From positions 372,001 to 436,000 of the forward strand of contig NZ_SMCS01000004.1 of NCBI RefSeq assembly GCF_004342265.1: a DNA stretch of 64,000 nucleotides. The letters are read 5' to 3'. Both the position numbers and the translations under genes were made by a program. Below the pieces are notes generated by a model that saw only the letters and a program-made list of their open reading frames with translations, did no database searches and had not been told where the DNA came from. Source of the DNA: Luteibacter rhizovicinus (GTDB lineage Bacteria > Pseudomonadota > Gammaproteobacteria > Xanthomonadales > Rhodanobacteraceae). Positions 41,321-50,773 of the stretch are shown here, one piece after another (the first letter of the stretch is position 1; each line of letters opens with the position of its first letter).

Positions 41321-43087
41321 TCACAGGTCGGGCCCGATGACGACATGCAACTGCACGCCGTGTTCGTTCTTGTCGTGGACGGGTACGCCCAGATCGACAC
41401 GGACCATGCCGACCGGCGAAAGCCAGCGCACGCCCAGACCCGCACCGATGCGCGGGCTGTAGTCGGTACCGGTGAAGGCATTGCCCGCATCGACGAACGC
41501 GGCCATGCCCCAGTTGCGTGTGAAGTAGTGCTCCACTTCGGTACTGGCAACCAGCAGGCTTTCGCCGCCGATGACCCGGTCGTACTGATTGCGTGGGCCG
41601 ATGCTCTCGAAGCTGTAGCCGCGTACGGAACGGTCGCCGCCCGCGAAGAAGCGTAGCTGCGGGGGCAGGGCGCTGAAGTCGTTGGTCCAGGTATGGCCGG
41701 CGGTGCCGCGAAGGATCAGGCGGTTACGGCCCCAGAACGACTGGATCCATTTGGCATCGGCGATGACCTCGCTGAAGCTGGCATCCGAAAGCAGGTTGCC
41801 GACGGTGCTGCGGCCCACGAGGTTGAGCGACCAGCCATGCCGCACGAAGATCGGGTTGTCGCCCGATTTGCGCGACAACGATATCTCCGGATAAAGCAGC
41901 GTGCTGCGGCCGTGTTCGATGCCGAACGTGTTGTCGGGTTCGCCGCCGCGCTTGCCGACGGTGAATGTGCCGGACAAGGCGTTGATGCCGATGGTCCGTG
42001 TCCAGCCGTGCCACAGCCGGGTTTCGTTGGCCACCAGCTGCAACGTGCGCGACTGCGATGTCGTCGTGTCCGCGTCCCGGTAGTTGGCGCCGAAGTTGAA
42101 ACTGCGCTGGTTCGGGCCAGGCATCGGGATCTGGTACAGCGTGGAAATCGTCTTGAGCTTCTGCGCCACGACCAGTTCGTTCTTCCACTTGTGGCCGCGA
42201 TCGTTCACCCAGCGCTTCTCGATACCACCACGCAGACCGGCCCCCGTATCCGTGCCGAAAAACGGACCGCCGGTATAAATCGTGCGTTTCGCGGGCGCCA
42301 ATTCGACGGTGACATCGACGACACCGTTCTTCGCCTCGTCGATGTCGGGCATGACATTGACCACGGAGAAATAATCGGCGCCGTTCAGCGACTGCTGAAG
42401 CAGCAGCAGATTGTCCTGTGCGAAATAGTCGCCGCTCTTGAACGGCACGTAGCGGTCGAGGAAGCTCTCGCGGAACTGCGAATCCTTGAAGTGCACCTTG
42501 CCGAAGCGATAGCGCTGGCCGGCGGTCCAGGCGAGCGACACGCTGGCTTTTTTTTCGGCGCGATTCACTTCCACGCGATGGACGGTCAGCTTCGCGTCGA
42601 GGAAACCCGTAGCGGTCAGCGCCGCGCCTATCGCGTCGCGCGACGCGTCGTACTGACCGTCGTTGAGGGGCTGGTCCTTCAGCTTCTCGGCGGCGCGGAT
42701 CGCCCGGCGCACGCCCGGCACTTTCGCGGCTTCTTCGTCGATATCGACTTTGACGGAAGAGATGACGACCGGTGCGCCGGTCTTGACGTGCAGGGTGACG
42801 ATCCAGTCGTTACCTGCCTGCTTGATATCGCCGTCCGACGTGGCCTCGTAATAGCCATACGGTCGAAGGGCGGTCTGGACCTGATCGGGTGCTTTTTCGT
42901 ACAGGCGCCGCGCCTGGGCGGCCGAGATGTCGCGCGTGGCGTACTGACTGAGTTCCACGCCGGCGACGACGGCGCCCTTGAGCGGTTCCTCGACGCCATC
43001 GACGACGAGCTTTACTCCCGCGTGTGCGAGAGCGGGGAGAAAGAACCACGGCAACAGCAGCAGTCCATGGCGTCTGGTTCGGCGCAT
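41321..43087 (-). CDS. tamA: TamA, Omp85-family outer-membrane protein
   Basis: 588-aa outer-membrane protein. Signal peptide MRRTRRHGLLLLPWFFLPAL ending at AHA, three POTRA domains to about residue 250, then a BamA-like barrel. Barrel landmarks include LRFFAGGDRSVRGYSFESIG, the lid-loop signature RGY/F, and the last strand GMVRVDLGVPVHDKNEHGVQ. It works with TamB in autotransporter and lipid transport. It is the upstream gene of a two-gene operon on the minus strand. Confidence 0.94.
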   Translation of the reverse strand: MRRTRRHGLLLLPWFFLPALAHAGVKLVVDGVEEPLKGAVVAGVELSQYATRDISAAQARRLYEKAPDQVQTALRPYGYYEATSDGDIKQAGNDWIVTLHVKTGAPVVISSVKVDIDEEAAKVPGVRRAIRAAEKLKDQPLNDGQYDASRDAIGAALTATGFLDAKLTVHRVEVNRAEKKASVSLAWTAGQRYRFGKVHFKDSQFRESFLDRYVPFKSGDYFAQDNLLLLQQSLNGADYFSVVNVMPDIDEAKNGVVDVTVELAPAKRTIYTGGPFFGTDTGAGLRGGIEKRWVNDRGHKWKNELVVAQKLKTISTLYQIPMPGPNQRSFNFGANYRDADTTTSQSRTLQLVANETRLWHGWTRTIGINALSGTFTVGKRGGEPDNTFGIEHGRSTLLYPEISLSRKSGDNPIFVRHGWSLNLVGRSTVGNLLSDASFSEVIADAKWIQSFWGRNRLILRGTAGHTWTNDFSALPPQLRFFAGGDRSVRGYSFESIGPRNQYDRVIGGESLLVASTEVEHYFTRNWGMAAFVDAGNAFTGTDYSPRIGAGLGVRWLSPVGMVRVDLGVPVHDKNEHGVQLHVVIGPDL

Positions 43088-43251
43088 CGCGTCCCGTTCC
43101 GGTCGTGATCCATGCCCCGATGCGGCCGGGGCAACAAGCGGGTTCGCGTCCGACGAACCCTGACAACGCGTATCCGACGAAGTCTGTCCTTAACTTACCT
43201 TGCAGGCCCGCTCAGGTCACTAGACGGGTTCTCACAAATATGAACGTCCGG

Positions 43252-45849
43252 TCAGCCTGCCTCGTCGCCTGCGCGATGGGCGATCCATGCGCCGATCAAT
43301 GCCGACACGTAGGGGATCGACTGCGCCGTAAGAATCGACATCCACAGAATGCTTTCCAGATAGCGGGTGCCATAGGCATAGCCCATGCCCGCGACGGCGA
43401 GCGCGAGGGCAAAGGCCATGAAACCTTCTTCGCGCACGGGAGCAAACGCCGCGAAACTGCTGCCGCCCATGCGACGACTCTTCGCGGTGACGACGAACGC
43501 CGTTTTCTCGCGCGTGAGGCCGTGCAGGATGCCGCGCGCGATGGCGTGCGAAAGGCCCATGCTGGCCAGCGACGCCATCAGCGTGTCGCGCCAGCTACAC
43601 GGGACGCGAGCCCGGTACAGCACCACACCGAAGATGGCCTTGGCGAAGAAGAAGCCGATGACCGGGATCAGGAACAACTGCATGGGCAGGTTGAAATACT
43701 GGGGCAGGGCGATCATGCCAGCCGTCCAGTAGATGCCCATCAGCGTAAAGATCAGATGCAACGCATCGGCGAACCAGCTGAACCAGCCCGTGAGGAAGTG
43801 GAAACGCTGGCCAGCGCTCAGGGGGCCGCGGCGAGTCATCCAGTGCCAGCGACCCTTCAGGATCTGCATCGCGCCGAAGGCCCAGCGATAGCGCTGGCTC
43901 TTATACGCCTTGAAGTCGGCGGGCGTCAGGCCCTTGCCCATCAGTTCGTCGACATAGACCAGCTCGTAACCCGCATGCATCAGGCGCAGGCCCAGCTCGG
44001 CGTCCTCGCAGATCGTCCACTCCGACCAGCCGCCCGTACCTTCCAGCGCCGAACGACGCACCATCGTCATGGTGCCGTGCTGGATGATGGCGTTGCGCTC
44101 GTTGCGATGATGCATGCCGATGCGGAAGAAGCCGTCGTATTCCCAGGCGGTCATGCGCCGGAACTTGTTGCGTTCGAAATCGCGATGCGCCTGCGGGCAC
44201 TGCACCACGGCGACCTTGCTGTCGTGGAAGTAACCCGTCAGCGTCGCCAGCCAGTCTTCGCGCACGACATAGTCGGCGTCGATGACCGCGACGACGTCGG
44301 CGCGCGGATCGGTGGCGGTGAGGCCGAAATTGAGCGCGCCCGCCTTATAGCCCGGCCATGGCTCGAGGTGGAAGAAGCGGAAGCGTTCGCCCAGTTGTTC
44401 GCAATAAGCCTCGACCGGCTTCCAGACGTCCGGGTCTTTCGTGTTGTTGTCGAGCACGAGGACTTCGAAGTTGGCGTAGTCCAGCCGCGCGAGCGAATCG
44501 AGCGTGAGCATCACCATCTCGGGCGGCTCGTTGTGGCACGCCAGGTGGATGGATACGAACGGCTGCTTTTCCGGCGGATCCGGCGTCAGCATCTCCGCAT
44601 GCCTGATCCAGCTGCGACGCCACAGCACCTCGGTGAACTCGAAGGCGTTGATGAGCAGGATCGCGAGGATGGCGATCTGCGCGGGGAACAGCAGGATCAG
44701 CATCGCCCAGTCGAACGGGCTCAGGTAGAAATTGAACGGCAGCGTGGCCGACCACACGATCAGTCCGCACGACAGCTGGATCATCGCCAGCATGAACAGG
44801 CGCCCCATCAGCTTGAAGCGGCTGAAGCGCACCGCGAACCAGAGCATCGGTATGAAGGCGAGCGCGGCGGCGGCCAGAGCCTTCCACGGCCAGCCGGTGT
44901 CTTCGGTCACCGGGCCGGTGAAGGGGAACTTCAGCTGCCGGTCGGCGTTGAACATGCCCCAGTAGGCGCCCGTGCGGCCTTCGCCGAGGTTTTCCTTCCA
45001 GGGCTGGTCGATGGCTTCGAGCACGTAGTAGTCGATGCCGTCCTTGCGGGCGGCATTGAACCAGTCGCGCAGGAAGATGGCCTGGTTGGATACCGACGGA
45101 TAGGCGTACTGGAAGCGGTCGCCGTTCGACGGCCAGCCGATTTCGCCGACGACGATGTGCTTGCTCGGAAACCGCTGGCGCAGGCTCTGATAGCTACCGA
45201 TGGAGTCGCCGACGGCGTCCTTGCGATCGATGCCGTTCCAGTAGGGGAACAGATGGACCGTGATGAAGTCGACGTGCTCGACGAGTTCGGGGTTCTGCAA
45301 CCAGATGTGCATCGGCTCGGCGATGGATACCGGCTGGCGCACGGCGGCGCGCACGCGGTCGAGGTAGGTCATGATGCGTTCGGGGGGAAGATCCGAACGG
45401 AACAGCACCTCGTTTTCCACGATGACGCGGGTGATCGTGTCCGGATAACGGTTCGCCTGCGCGATCAGCGCATCGATTTCGCGTTCGTTGTTGTCGATGC
45501 GGCGGTCGATCAGCGCGCCCGCCATGACTTCCAGGTGCTCCTGCCGCGCCAGCCGGATGACCTGTGGATTTTCCAGCATCGAGTACGTGCGGATACGACC
45601 CGAATAATGCTTGATGAGCTTCAGGTCGCTGTCGATTTCGGGATCGGTCGAGACGTCGCCCTTCATCGGGTTCTGGTAACGCTGGTAGGCCGTAAAGGCG
45701 AAACCGCCGATCGGTCCTTTCCAGTCGTTCGGTCCATGCGGCATGTTGCCGAGGAACCACAGCCCGAAATTCAGCCCCGCGACGACCAGCGCAAGGAGCA
45801 GCGCGGCGAGGAAAGGGTGGCGGGTGTCGGTCGTGGTGGCAGCGCTCAA
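43252..45849 (-). CDS. ndvB: NdvB-like GH17+GT2 beta-glucan synthase
   Basis: 865-aa inner-membrane protein. An N-terminal membrane helix is followed by a GH17-like domain (about 45-320) with the conserved GEIGWPS (about 233-240) expected to act as a glucan transferase. After a transmembrane block comes a GT2 domain with DAD (about 520, VIDADYVVRED), ED (TICEDAELGLRL) and QRYRW (about 650), then C-terminal helices. Pseudomonas and Bradyrhizobium NdvB with this architecture make cyclic or branched beta-1,3-glucans of the periplasm. The product here is inferred by architecture only. The upstream gap to dps shows no other gene. Confidence 0.85.
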   Translation of the reverse strand: MSAATTTDTRHPFLAALLLALVVAGLNFGLWFLGNMPHGPNDWKGPIGGFAFTAYQRYQNPMKGDVSTDPEIDSDLKLIKHYSGRIRTYSMLENPQVIRLARQEHLEVMAGALIDRRIDNNEREIDALIAQANRYPDTITRVIVENEVLFRSDLPPERIMTYLDRVRAAVRQPVSIAEPMHIWLQNPELVEHVDFITVHLFPYWNGIDRKDAVGDSIGSYQSLRQRFPSKHIVVGEIGWPSNGDRFQYAYPSVSNQAIFLRDWFNAARKDGIDYYVLEAIDQPWKENLGEGRTGAYWGMFNADRQLKFPFTGPVTEDTGWPWKALAAAALAFIPMLWFAVRFSRFKLMGRLFMLAMIQLSCGLIVWSATLPFNFYLSPFDWAMLILLFPAQIAILAILLINAFEFTEVLWRRSWIRHAEMLTPDPPEKQPFVSIHLACHNEPPEMVMLTLDSLARLDYANFEVLVLDNNTKDPDVWKPVEAYCEQLGERFRFFHLEPWPGYKAGALNFGLTATDPRADVVAVIDADYVVREDWLATLTGYFHDSKVAVVQCPQAHRDFERNKFRRMTAWEYDGFFRIGMHHRNERNAIIQHGTMTMVRRSALEGTGGWSEWTICEDAELGLRLMHAGYELVYVDELMGKGLTPADFKAYKSQRYRWAFGAMQILKGRWHWMTRRGPLSAGQRFHFLTGWFSWFADALHLIFTLMGIYWTAGMIALPQYFNLPMQLFLIPVIGFFFAKAIFGVVLYRARVPCSWRDTLMASLASMGLSHAIARGILHGLTREKTAFVVTAKSRRMGGSSFAAFAPVREEGFMAFALALAVAGMGYAYGTRYLESILWMSILTAQSIPYVSALIGAWIAHRAGDEAG

Positions 45850-46087
45850 AACAATCCCCGGACCTTCTGGCCCCCAAAGAAATAGTGGTGTAACCCGCCG
45901 AGCTTAACGAACGGGGGCAGCAGGCTCAACGCATTGCAGCATGGATAGTCAGGCTGAACTCAGAGAGGTACCGTTCCGCAGCCACTCGGGGAGCGAGTAT
46001 GAAGGGATTGGCGGGTAACCGGTTGGGAAGGGTTGCCCCTTGACGGAGGCGGCGAGGGATTCCCTCCAGCTCCCATGGTTCGGAAAC

Positions 46088-46115
46088 AAAGCCGCCGCCC
46101 GGAGGCGGCGGCTTT
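46088..46115 (-). terminator. Intrinsic terminator of dps
   Basis: A 12-bp perfect stem (AAAGCCGCCGCC at 46088-46099, complement at 46104-46115) with the loop CGGA. On the minus strand it lies about 20 bp after the dps stop and ends in CTTTGTTT. Confidence 0.75.
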
Positions 46116-46136
46116 ACACGGATTGAACGAACCCGC

Positions 46137-46604
46137 TTACTTCAGCAGCGAACGCAGCATCCAGGCGGTTTTTTCGTGTTCCTTCAGGCGTCCCGTTACC
46201 ATATCGGCGGTGCCTTCGTCGCCGGCCGTGTCGGCGGCCTTGATCGTGTCGCGCGCCGTGGCGGCGGCGATTTCGTGGCCTTCGACCAACTGGGCGACCA
46301 TGTCCTTCCACTCGGGAACGCCGGCTTCTTCCTTGATGGAGGTGAGCTTGCCGAACTGGCTGTACGAGCCCGGAGCGAACACGTCGAGAATGCGGATGCG
46401 CTCGGCGACCTCGTCGGCGGCGGTCCAGAGCTCGTTGTACTGGACCTCGAACATGGTATGCAGGCTGTTGAACTGCGGGCCGGTCACGTTCCAGTGGAAG
46501 CTGTGGGTCTTCAGATACAGCGAATAGGTGTCGGCGAGCAGCTTCGAAAGATGCTTGGCGACCGTTTCGCGGTCTTTCTTGGCAATGCCGATATCGATAG
46601 CCAT
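46137..46604 (-). CDS. dps: Dps, DNA-protecting ferritin-like protein
   Basis: 155-aa dodecameric mini-ferritin. The ferroxidase-site residues are in place: [20 protein letters not shown] and [19 protein letters not shown] supply the His, Asp and Glu ligands of the dimer interface. AAGGAG lies 9 bp before the ATG. It oxidises Fe2+ with peroxide and binds DNA in stationary phase. It is divergent from hrpA with 118 bp between. Confidence 0.95.
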   Translation of the reverse strand: MAIDIGIAKKDRETVAKHLSKLLADTYSLYLKTHSFHWNVTGPQFNSLHTMFEVQYNELWTAADEVAERIRILDVFAPGSYSQFGKLTSIKEEAGVPEWKDMVAQLVEGHEIAAATARDTIKAADTAGDEGTADMVTGRLKEHEKTAWMLRSLLK

Positions 46605-46722
46605 GGTGCTTCTCTCCTTAAGTGAATCCTGGCGTCAGACAGCAGATTAGACGGGTCGGAAGGTCCTTGGAAATGAAACGTTCCGATCCAATTGATAGGC
46701 TCAGGCTATTATTTGCGGTTCC

Positions 46723-49700
46723 ATGAGTCAGTCCACAACCCCAGCACGTCATTCCTCCCCCGATCCGCGGCTGCGTGCCCTGCGGAACGAACTCGCGCGC
46801 GTCAGCAGCCGGGACTACGGCCGCTTGCTCGGCCGGCTCGGGGCGCTTTCGCGCAAAGATGCCGATCCGGGCCGCATGGACGCGCTCGAAAAGGACATCC
46901 AGGCATCCGCCGCGCGCCGGGCCGGGCGGGCCGCCAATAAGCCGCCCATCGTGCTCGACGAGGCGCTGCCCATCACGGCGCGGGCCGACGACATCGTCAA
47001 GCTGATCCGCGAGCACCAGGTGGTCGTCATCGCCGGCGAGACCGGCTCGGGCAAGACCACCCAGCTACCCAAGCTCTGCCTGGCCGCCGGCCGGGGCGAG
47101 GCGGGCCTGATCGGTTGCACGCAGCCGCGCCGGCTCGCGGCGCGCTCGGTGGCCACCCGTGTCGCCGAGGAACTGGGTACGCCGGTGGGCGACAAAGTCG
47201 GCTTCCAGGTACGTTTCACCGAGAAGGTGTCGGACCAGGCGCTGGTCAAGTTCATGACCGACGGCATCCTGCTCGCCGAAACCCAGTCCGATCCCTGGCT
47301 GTCGGCATACGACACGATCATCATCGACGAGGCGCACGAGCGCAGCCTCAATATCGACTTTTTGCTCGGCTATCTGAAGCGGCTGGCCGTACGGCGTCCC
47401 GATCTGAAGATCATCGTCACCTCGGCGACGATCGATACGGAGCGTTTCGCGGAACATTTCGAAGGTGCGCCCGTCGTCGCGGTCGAAGGCCGGGCGTATC
47501 CGGTCGAGGTCCGCTGGCGACCGCCCGGCGAACGTGGCGAGGGCAACCTCGCGCTTCAGATCGCCGACACGCTCGACGCCATTACGCGCGAAGACCCTCG
47601 CGGCGACGTGTTGATCTTCCTGCCGGGCGAACGCGAAATCCGCGACGCCCATCTGCTGCTGTCGCGGCGGCAATACCGGGAAACCGAAATCCTGCCGCTG
47701 TATGCGCGCCTGTCGGCGAACGATCAGGACCGTGTGTTCAAGCCGGGTCCGAAGCGTCGCGTCGTACTCGCAACGAATGTCGCCGAAACCTCGCTGACCG
47801 TACCGCGCATTCGCTACGTCGTCGATTCGGGTACGGCACGCGTCAAGCGCTACAGCCAGCGCGGGCAGCTGGAACGACTGCACGTCGAACCGATCTCGCA
47901 GGCGGCGGCCAACCAGCGCAAGGGTCGCTGTGGACGCGTGGGCCCGGGTATCTGCTATCGCCTGTACGACGAAGCGGATTTCCTCCAGCGTCCCGAATAC
48001 ACCGATCCGGAATTGCTGCGTTCGTCGCTCGCCAACGTCATTCTGCGCATGCTGGCGCTGGACCTTGGCGAGGTCGAAGACTTTCCCTTCCTCGAAGCAC
48101 CCGATCCGCGCGTAGTGGCGGACGGCCATCGCCGACTGGCCGAAATCGGCGCCATCGACGAAAACCGCCGGTTGACCGATATCGGCCGTACCGTCGCGCG
48201 CCTGCCGATCGACGTACAGCTGGCGCGCATGCTGGTGGAGTCGCGTCGTCTGGGCTGTCTGCGCGAAGCCGTCACCATCGTGGCCTTCCTCAGCATTCAG
48301 GACCCGCGCGAGCGGCCGCCGGAAGCGCGTGGGCAGGCGGATGCCGCGCATGCGCAGTTTGCCGATCCGAAGTCCGATTTCGCGGGCGTGCTGAATTTGT
48401 GGCGCGGCTATCACGATGCGTCCGAAGAACTGACGCAGACGAAATTGCGCGACTGGTGTTCGCGGCATTTCCTGAGTTTCATGCGGATGCGCGAGTGGCG
48501 TGAATTGCATCGACAACTGGTGCTGGTGACGCGCGAGTTGGGGTGGGATGTCGATGTGCCGTCGTTGGCGGCGCCGTCGGAGGGTGTCGCTTCGGCGACG
48601 GGATCGCGTCGGTCGCGGTCGTTGGGTTCGCGCTCCGCGGGGATCGCACCCGAGGGCGCTCCTGCAGGCGTTCCTGCTCGCAAGGAAGGTTCCGAGGCCG
48701 ATGCGTTGTACGAAGCCGTGCATCGAAGCTTGCTCGCGGGTATGCCGACGCAGGTCGGGCATAAGGACGAGAAGGGTGTGTATCGCGGTACGCGCGAGCG
48801 GCGGTTCCAGGTCTTTCCCGGTTCGGCGCTTTCGAAGGCACCGCCAGCGTGGGTTTTTTCCGCGCAGATCATCGATATCGGCGGTCGCGTGTGGGCGATG
48901 ATGTGCGCCCGCGTCGATCCGGCGTGGATCGAGACACAGGGTGCCCATCTCGTCCGTGCGACCGCGCGCGACGCCCATTGGTCGCGCAAGCGCGGTACGG
49001 TGGTTGCTTACGAACAGGTGTCGTTGTTCGGACTGATCCTGGTCGAACGCCGTCCGGTGACCTTCCATCGTCAGGACCCCGCCGCCGCGCACGATATCTT
49101 CCTGCGCGAAGCGCTGATCCGCTGCGATCTGGAAACCCGCGCCGACTTCGTGCGCGCGAATGCCCGCGTACTGGAGCAAGCCGGCGAGATCGAGGCCAAG
49201 CAGCGTCGCGCCGGATTGCTCCGCAGCGACGACGACCTCGTCGCGTTCTTCACCGGCAAGCTGCCCGCCGATATGTCCGACGTGCGTGCGCTGGACGCCT
49301 GGTATCGCAAGGCCTCGCCGGGCGAGCAGGCCGCGCTGCGCTGGTCGCTCGCCGATGTGATGGATAACGGCGCGGGACTCGATCCGCATGCCTTCCCGGC
49401 ATCGCTCGAACTCGGACAACATCGCTACCGACTGGAATATCGCTTCGTGCCCGGCGATCCGGCCGACGGCGTGACCATGAACGTACCGCTCGCCTTCCTC
49501 AACGCCGTGCCCGCTGCCCGCTGCGAATGGCTGGTCGCCGGGCTGCTCGGCGAAAAAGTGGCGGAACTCATTCGCGGCCTGCCCAAGACGCTGCGCCGCA
49601 ACTTCGTGCCGGCGCCCGATTTCGCGCGCGCCTTCGTCGAGGCGGAAGCCCCGCGCGACGAACCGCTGCCCAAAGCGCTTGCCGCCTTCCTCAAGCGGAC

Positions 49701-50736
49701 CACCGGTGTCGCCATCGACGCATCGGCATTCGCCGAGGTCGACGTGCCCGCGCATTTCCTGATGCGTTTCCGCATTCACGACGAAAGCGGCCGCACCGTA
49801 GCCGATGGCCGCGACCTGGCCAGTATTCGCGCCGAATGGGAAGGCAAGGCGCGCGAGGCTTTCTCGCGCAAGACGGATCTGGAACTGACCCGCGAAGACA
49901 TCGTCAGCTGGGACTTCGAATCGATTCCGCGGGACGTGCGGTCGGAAGGCGGACTGATTGCCTATCCCGCTCTCGTTGACCTTGGCGAAGCCGTGGCCCT
50001 GCGCGTGTTCGAACGCGCGGACGAAGCCAGAGAAGCACACGTGGGCGGCGTTGAACGATTGCTTCGTCAGGCGCTTGCGTCCGATTTCAAGCGCGCTCGC
50101 CGCCAGTTGCCCATTGCCAATCCGCTATCCCTGAAGTACGCGCCGATGGGCAGCGTCGATGGTCTGCGCGAGGATCTGGTCGAAGGCGGTTTCGAGGATC
50201 TGGTCGCCGACCGGCGTCTCGATGCGCGCACGCAGGGCGAGTTCGAAGCCTTGCGGGTGGACCTGTCGCGCGAACTGTTCGGTGCGGCCGTAGCGCGGCT
50301 GAAACTCGCCGAGCCCATCATCGAAGCCCAGGCCGAACTGAAACCCTGGATGGAACCGCCGCTGATGGGCTTCGCCAAGGCCAGCTACGACGACCTGCGC
50401 GAGCAACTGCATGCGCTGATCCAGCCGGGCGTCCTGAGGGAGCTTCCCCCCGCGAGGCTCGCCCATCTGCCGCGCTACCTGAAAGCCATGCGCCTGCGTG
50501 CCGAACGCCTGCGCCAGGACCCGGCACGGGACCAGTCGCGTATGCTGCAGGTGCTGCCCTACTGGCGCGCGTTGCTCAATGCCGGCGGTACGGCGCTGGA
50601 CGCCACGGGCTGGCACGAATTGCGCTGGTTGCTGGAGGAATGGCGGGTGTCCCTGTATGCGCAGGAACTGAAAACCGCCGAGCCGGTTTCGGCAAAGCGA
50701 CTCGCGAAGGCGCTGGAAGTAGCACAAGCGGGCTGA
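46723..50736 (+). CDS. hrpA: HrpA, ATP-dependent DEAH-box RNA helicase
   Basis: 1337-aa RNA helicase acting on stalled ribosomes and mRNA. Walker A is GETGSGKTT (105-113), DEAH sits at about 202-205 (IIIDEAHERSLN), SAT at VTSATIDTERF and motif VI in RGQLERLHVEPISQA then QRKGRCGRV. The C-terminal DUF3418 region extends beyond residue 700. An in-frame stretch at about 610-655 (SLAAPSEGVASATGSRR..., Ser/Arg/Pro rich) is extra compared with family members and contains a REP-like sequence. The start is ATG 46723. Confidence 0.95.
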   Translation: MSQSTTPARHSSPDPRLRALRNELARVSSRDYGRLLGRLGALSRKDADPGRMDALEKDIQASAARRAGRAANKPPIVLDEALPITARADDIVKLIREHQVVVIAGETGSGKTTQLPKLCLAAGRGEAGLIGCTQPRRLAARSVATRVAEELGTPVGDKVGFQVRFTEKVSDQALVKFMTDGILLAETQSDPWLSAYDTIIIDEAHERSLNIDFLLGYLKRLAVRRPDLKIIVTSATIDTERFAEHFEGAPVVAVEGRAYPVEVRWRPPGERGEGNLALQIADTLDAITREDPRGDVLIFLPGEREIRDAHLLLSRRQYRETEILPLYARLSANDQDRVFKPGPKRRVVLATNVAETSLTVPRIRYVVDSGTARVKRYSQRGQLERLHVEPISQAAANQRKGRCGRVGPGICYRLYDEADFLQRPEYTDPELLRSSLANVILRMLALDLGEVEDFPFLEAPDPRVVADGHRRLAEIGAIDENRRLTDIGRTVARLPIDVQLARMLVESRRLGCLREAVTIVAFLSIQDPRERPPEARGQADAAHAQFADPKSDFAGVLNLWRGYHDASEELTQTKLRDWCSRHFLSFMRMREWRELHRQLVLVTRELGWDVDVPSLAAPSEGVASATGSRRSRSLGSRSAGIAPEGAPAGVPARKEGSEADALYEAVHRSLLAGMPTQVGHKDEKGVYRGTRERRFQVFPGSALSKAPPAWVFSAQIIDIGGRVWAMMCARVDPAWIETQGAHLVRATARDAHWSRKRGTVVAYEQVSLFGLILVERRPVTFHRQDPAAAHDIFLREALIRCDLETRADFVRANARVLEQAGEIEAKQRRAGLLRSDDDLVAFFTGKLPADMSDVRALDAWYRKASPGEQAALRWSLADVMDNGAGLDPHAFPASLELGQHRYRLEYRFVPGDPADGVTMNVPLAFLNAVPAARCEWLVAGLLGEKVAELIRGLPKTLRRNFVPAPDFARAFVEAEAPRDEPLPKALAAFLKRTTGVAIDASAFAEVDVPAHFLMRFRIHDESGRTVADGRDLASIRAEWEGKAREAFSRKTDLELTREDIVSWDFESIPRDVRSEGGLIAYPALVDLGEAVALRVFERADEAREAHVGGVERLLRQALASDFKRARRQLPIANPLSLKYAPMGSVDGLREDLVEGGFEDLVADRRLDARTQGEFEALRVDLSRELFGAAVARLKLAEPIIEAQAELKPWMEPPLMGFAKASYDDLREQLHALIQPGVLRELPPARLAHLPRYLKAMRLRAERLRQDPARDQSRMLQVLPYWRALLNAGGTALDATGWHELRWLLEEWRVSLYAQELKTAEPVSAKRLAKALEVAQAG
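48621..48667. repeat. Degenerate REP sequence inside hrpA
   Basis: GTTGGGTTCGCGCTCCGC, then GGATCGCACCCGAGGGCGCT and CCTGCAG follow the order of the REP arm GTTGGCTTTCGCGCGCAGGCGCGCTCCTACAG with a few extra bases. It lies in the part of hrpA that encodes a non-conserved Ser/Arg/Pro stretch, so a REP seems to have inserted in frame. Confidence 0.5.
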
Positions 50737-50773
50737 TACGGATGGACAGGACGGCACAGATGGCAGCGGTGGC

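Noticed and set aside
43024-45885. Very long + strand ORF (953 codons) opposite the ndvB-like gene
   Set aside because: It is antisense to a gene with complete GH17 and GT2 motifs, has Arg/His/Asp-rich composition typical of a GC-rich shadow frame and no domain.
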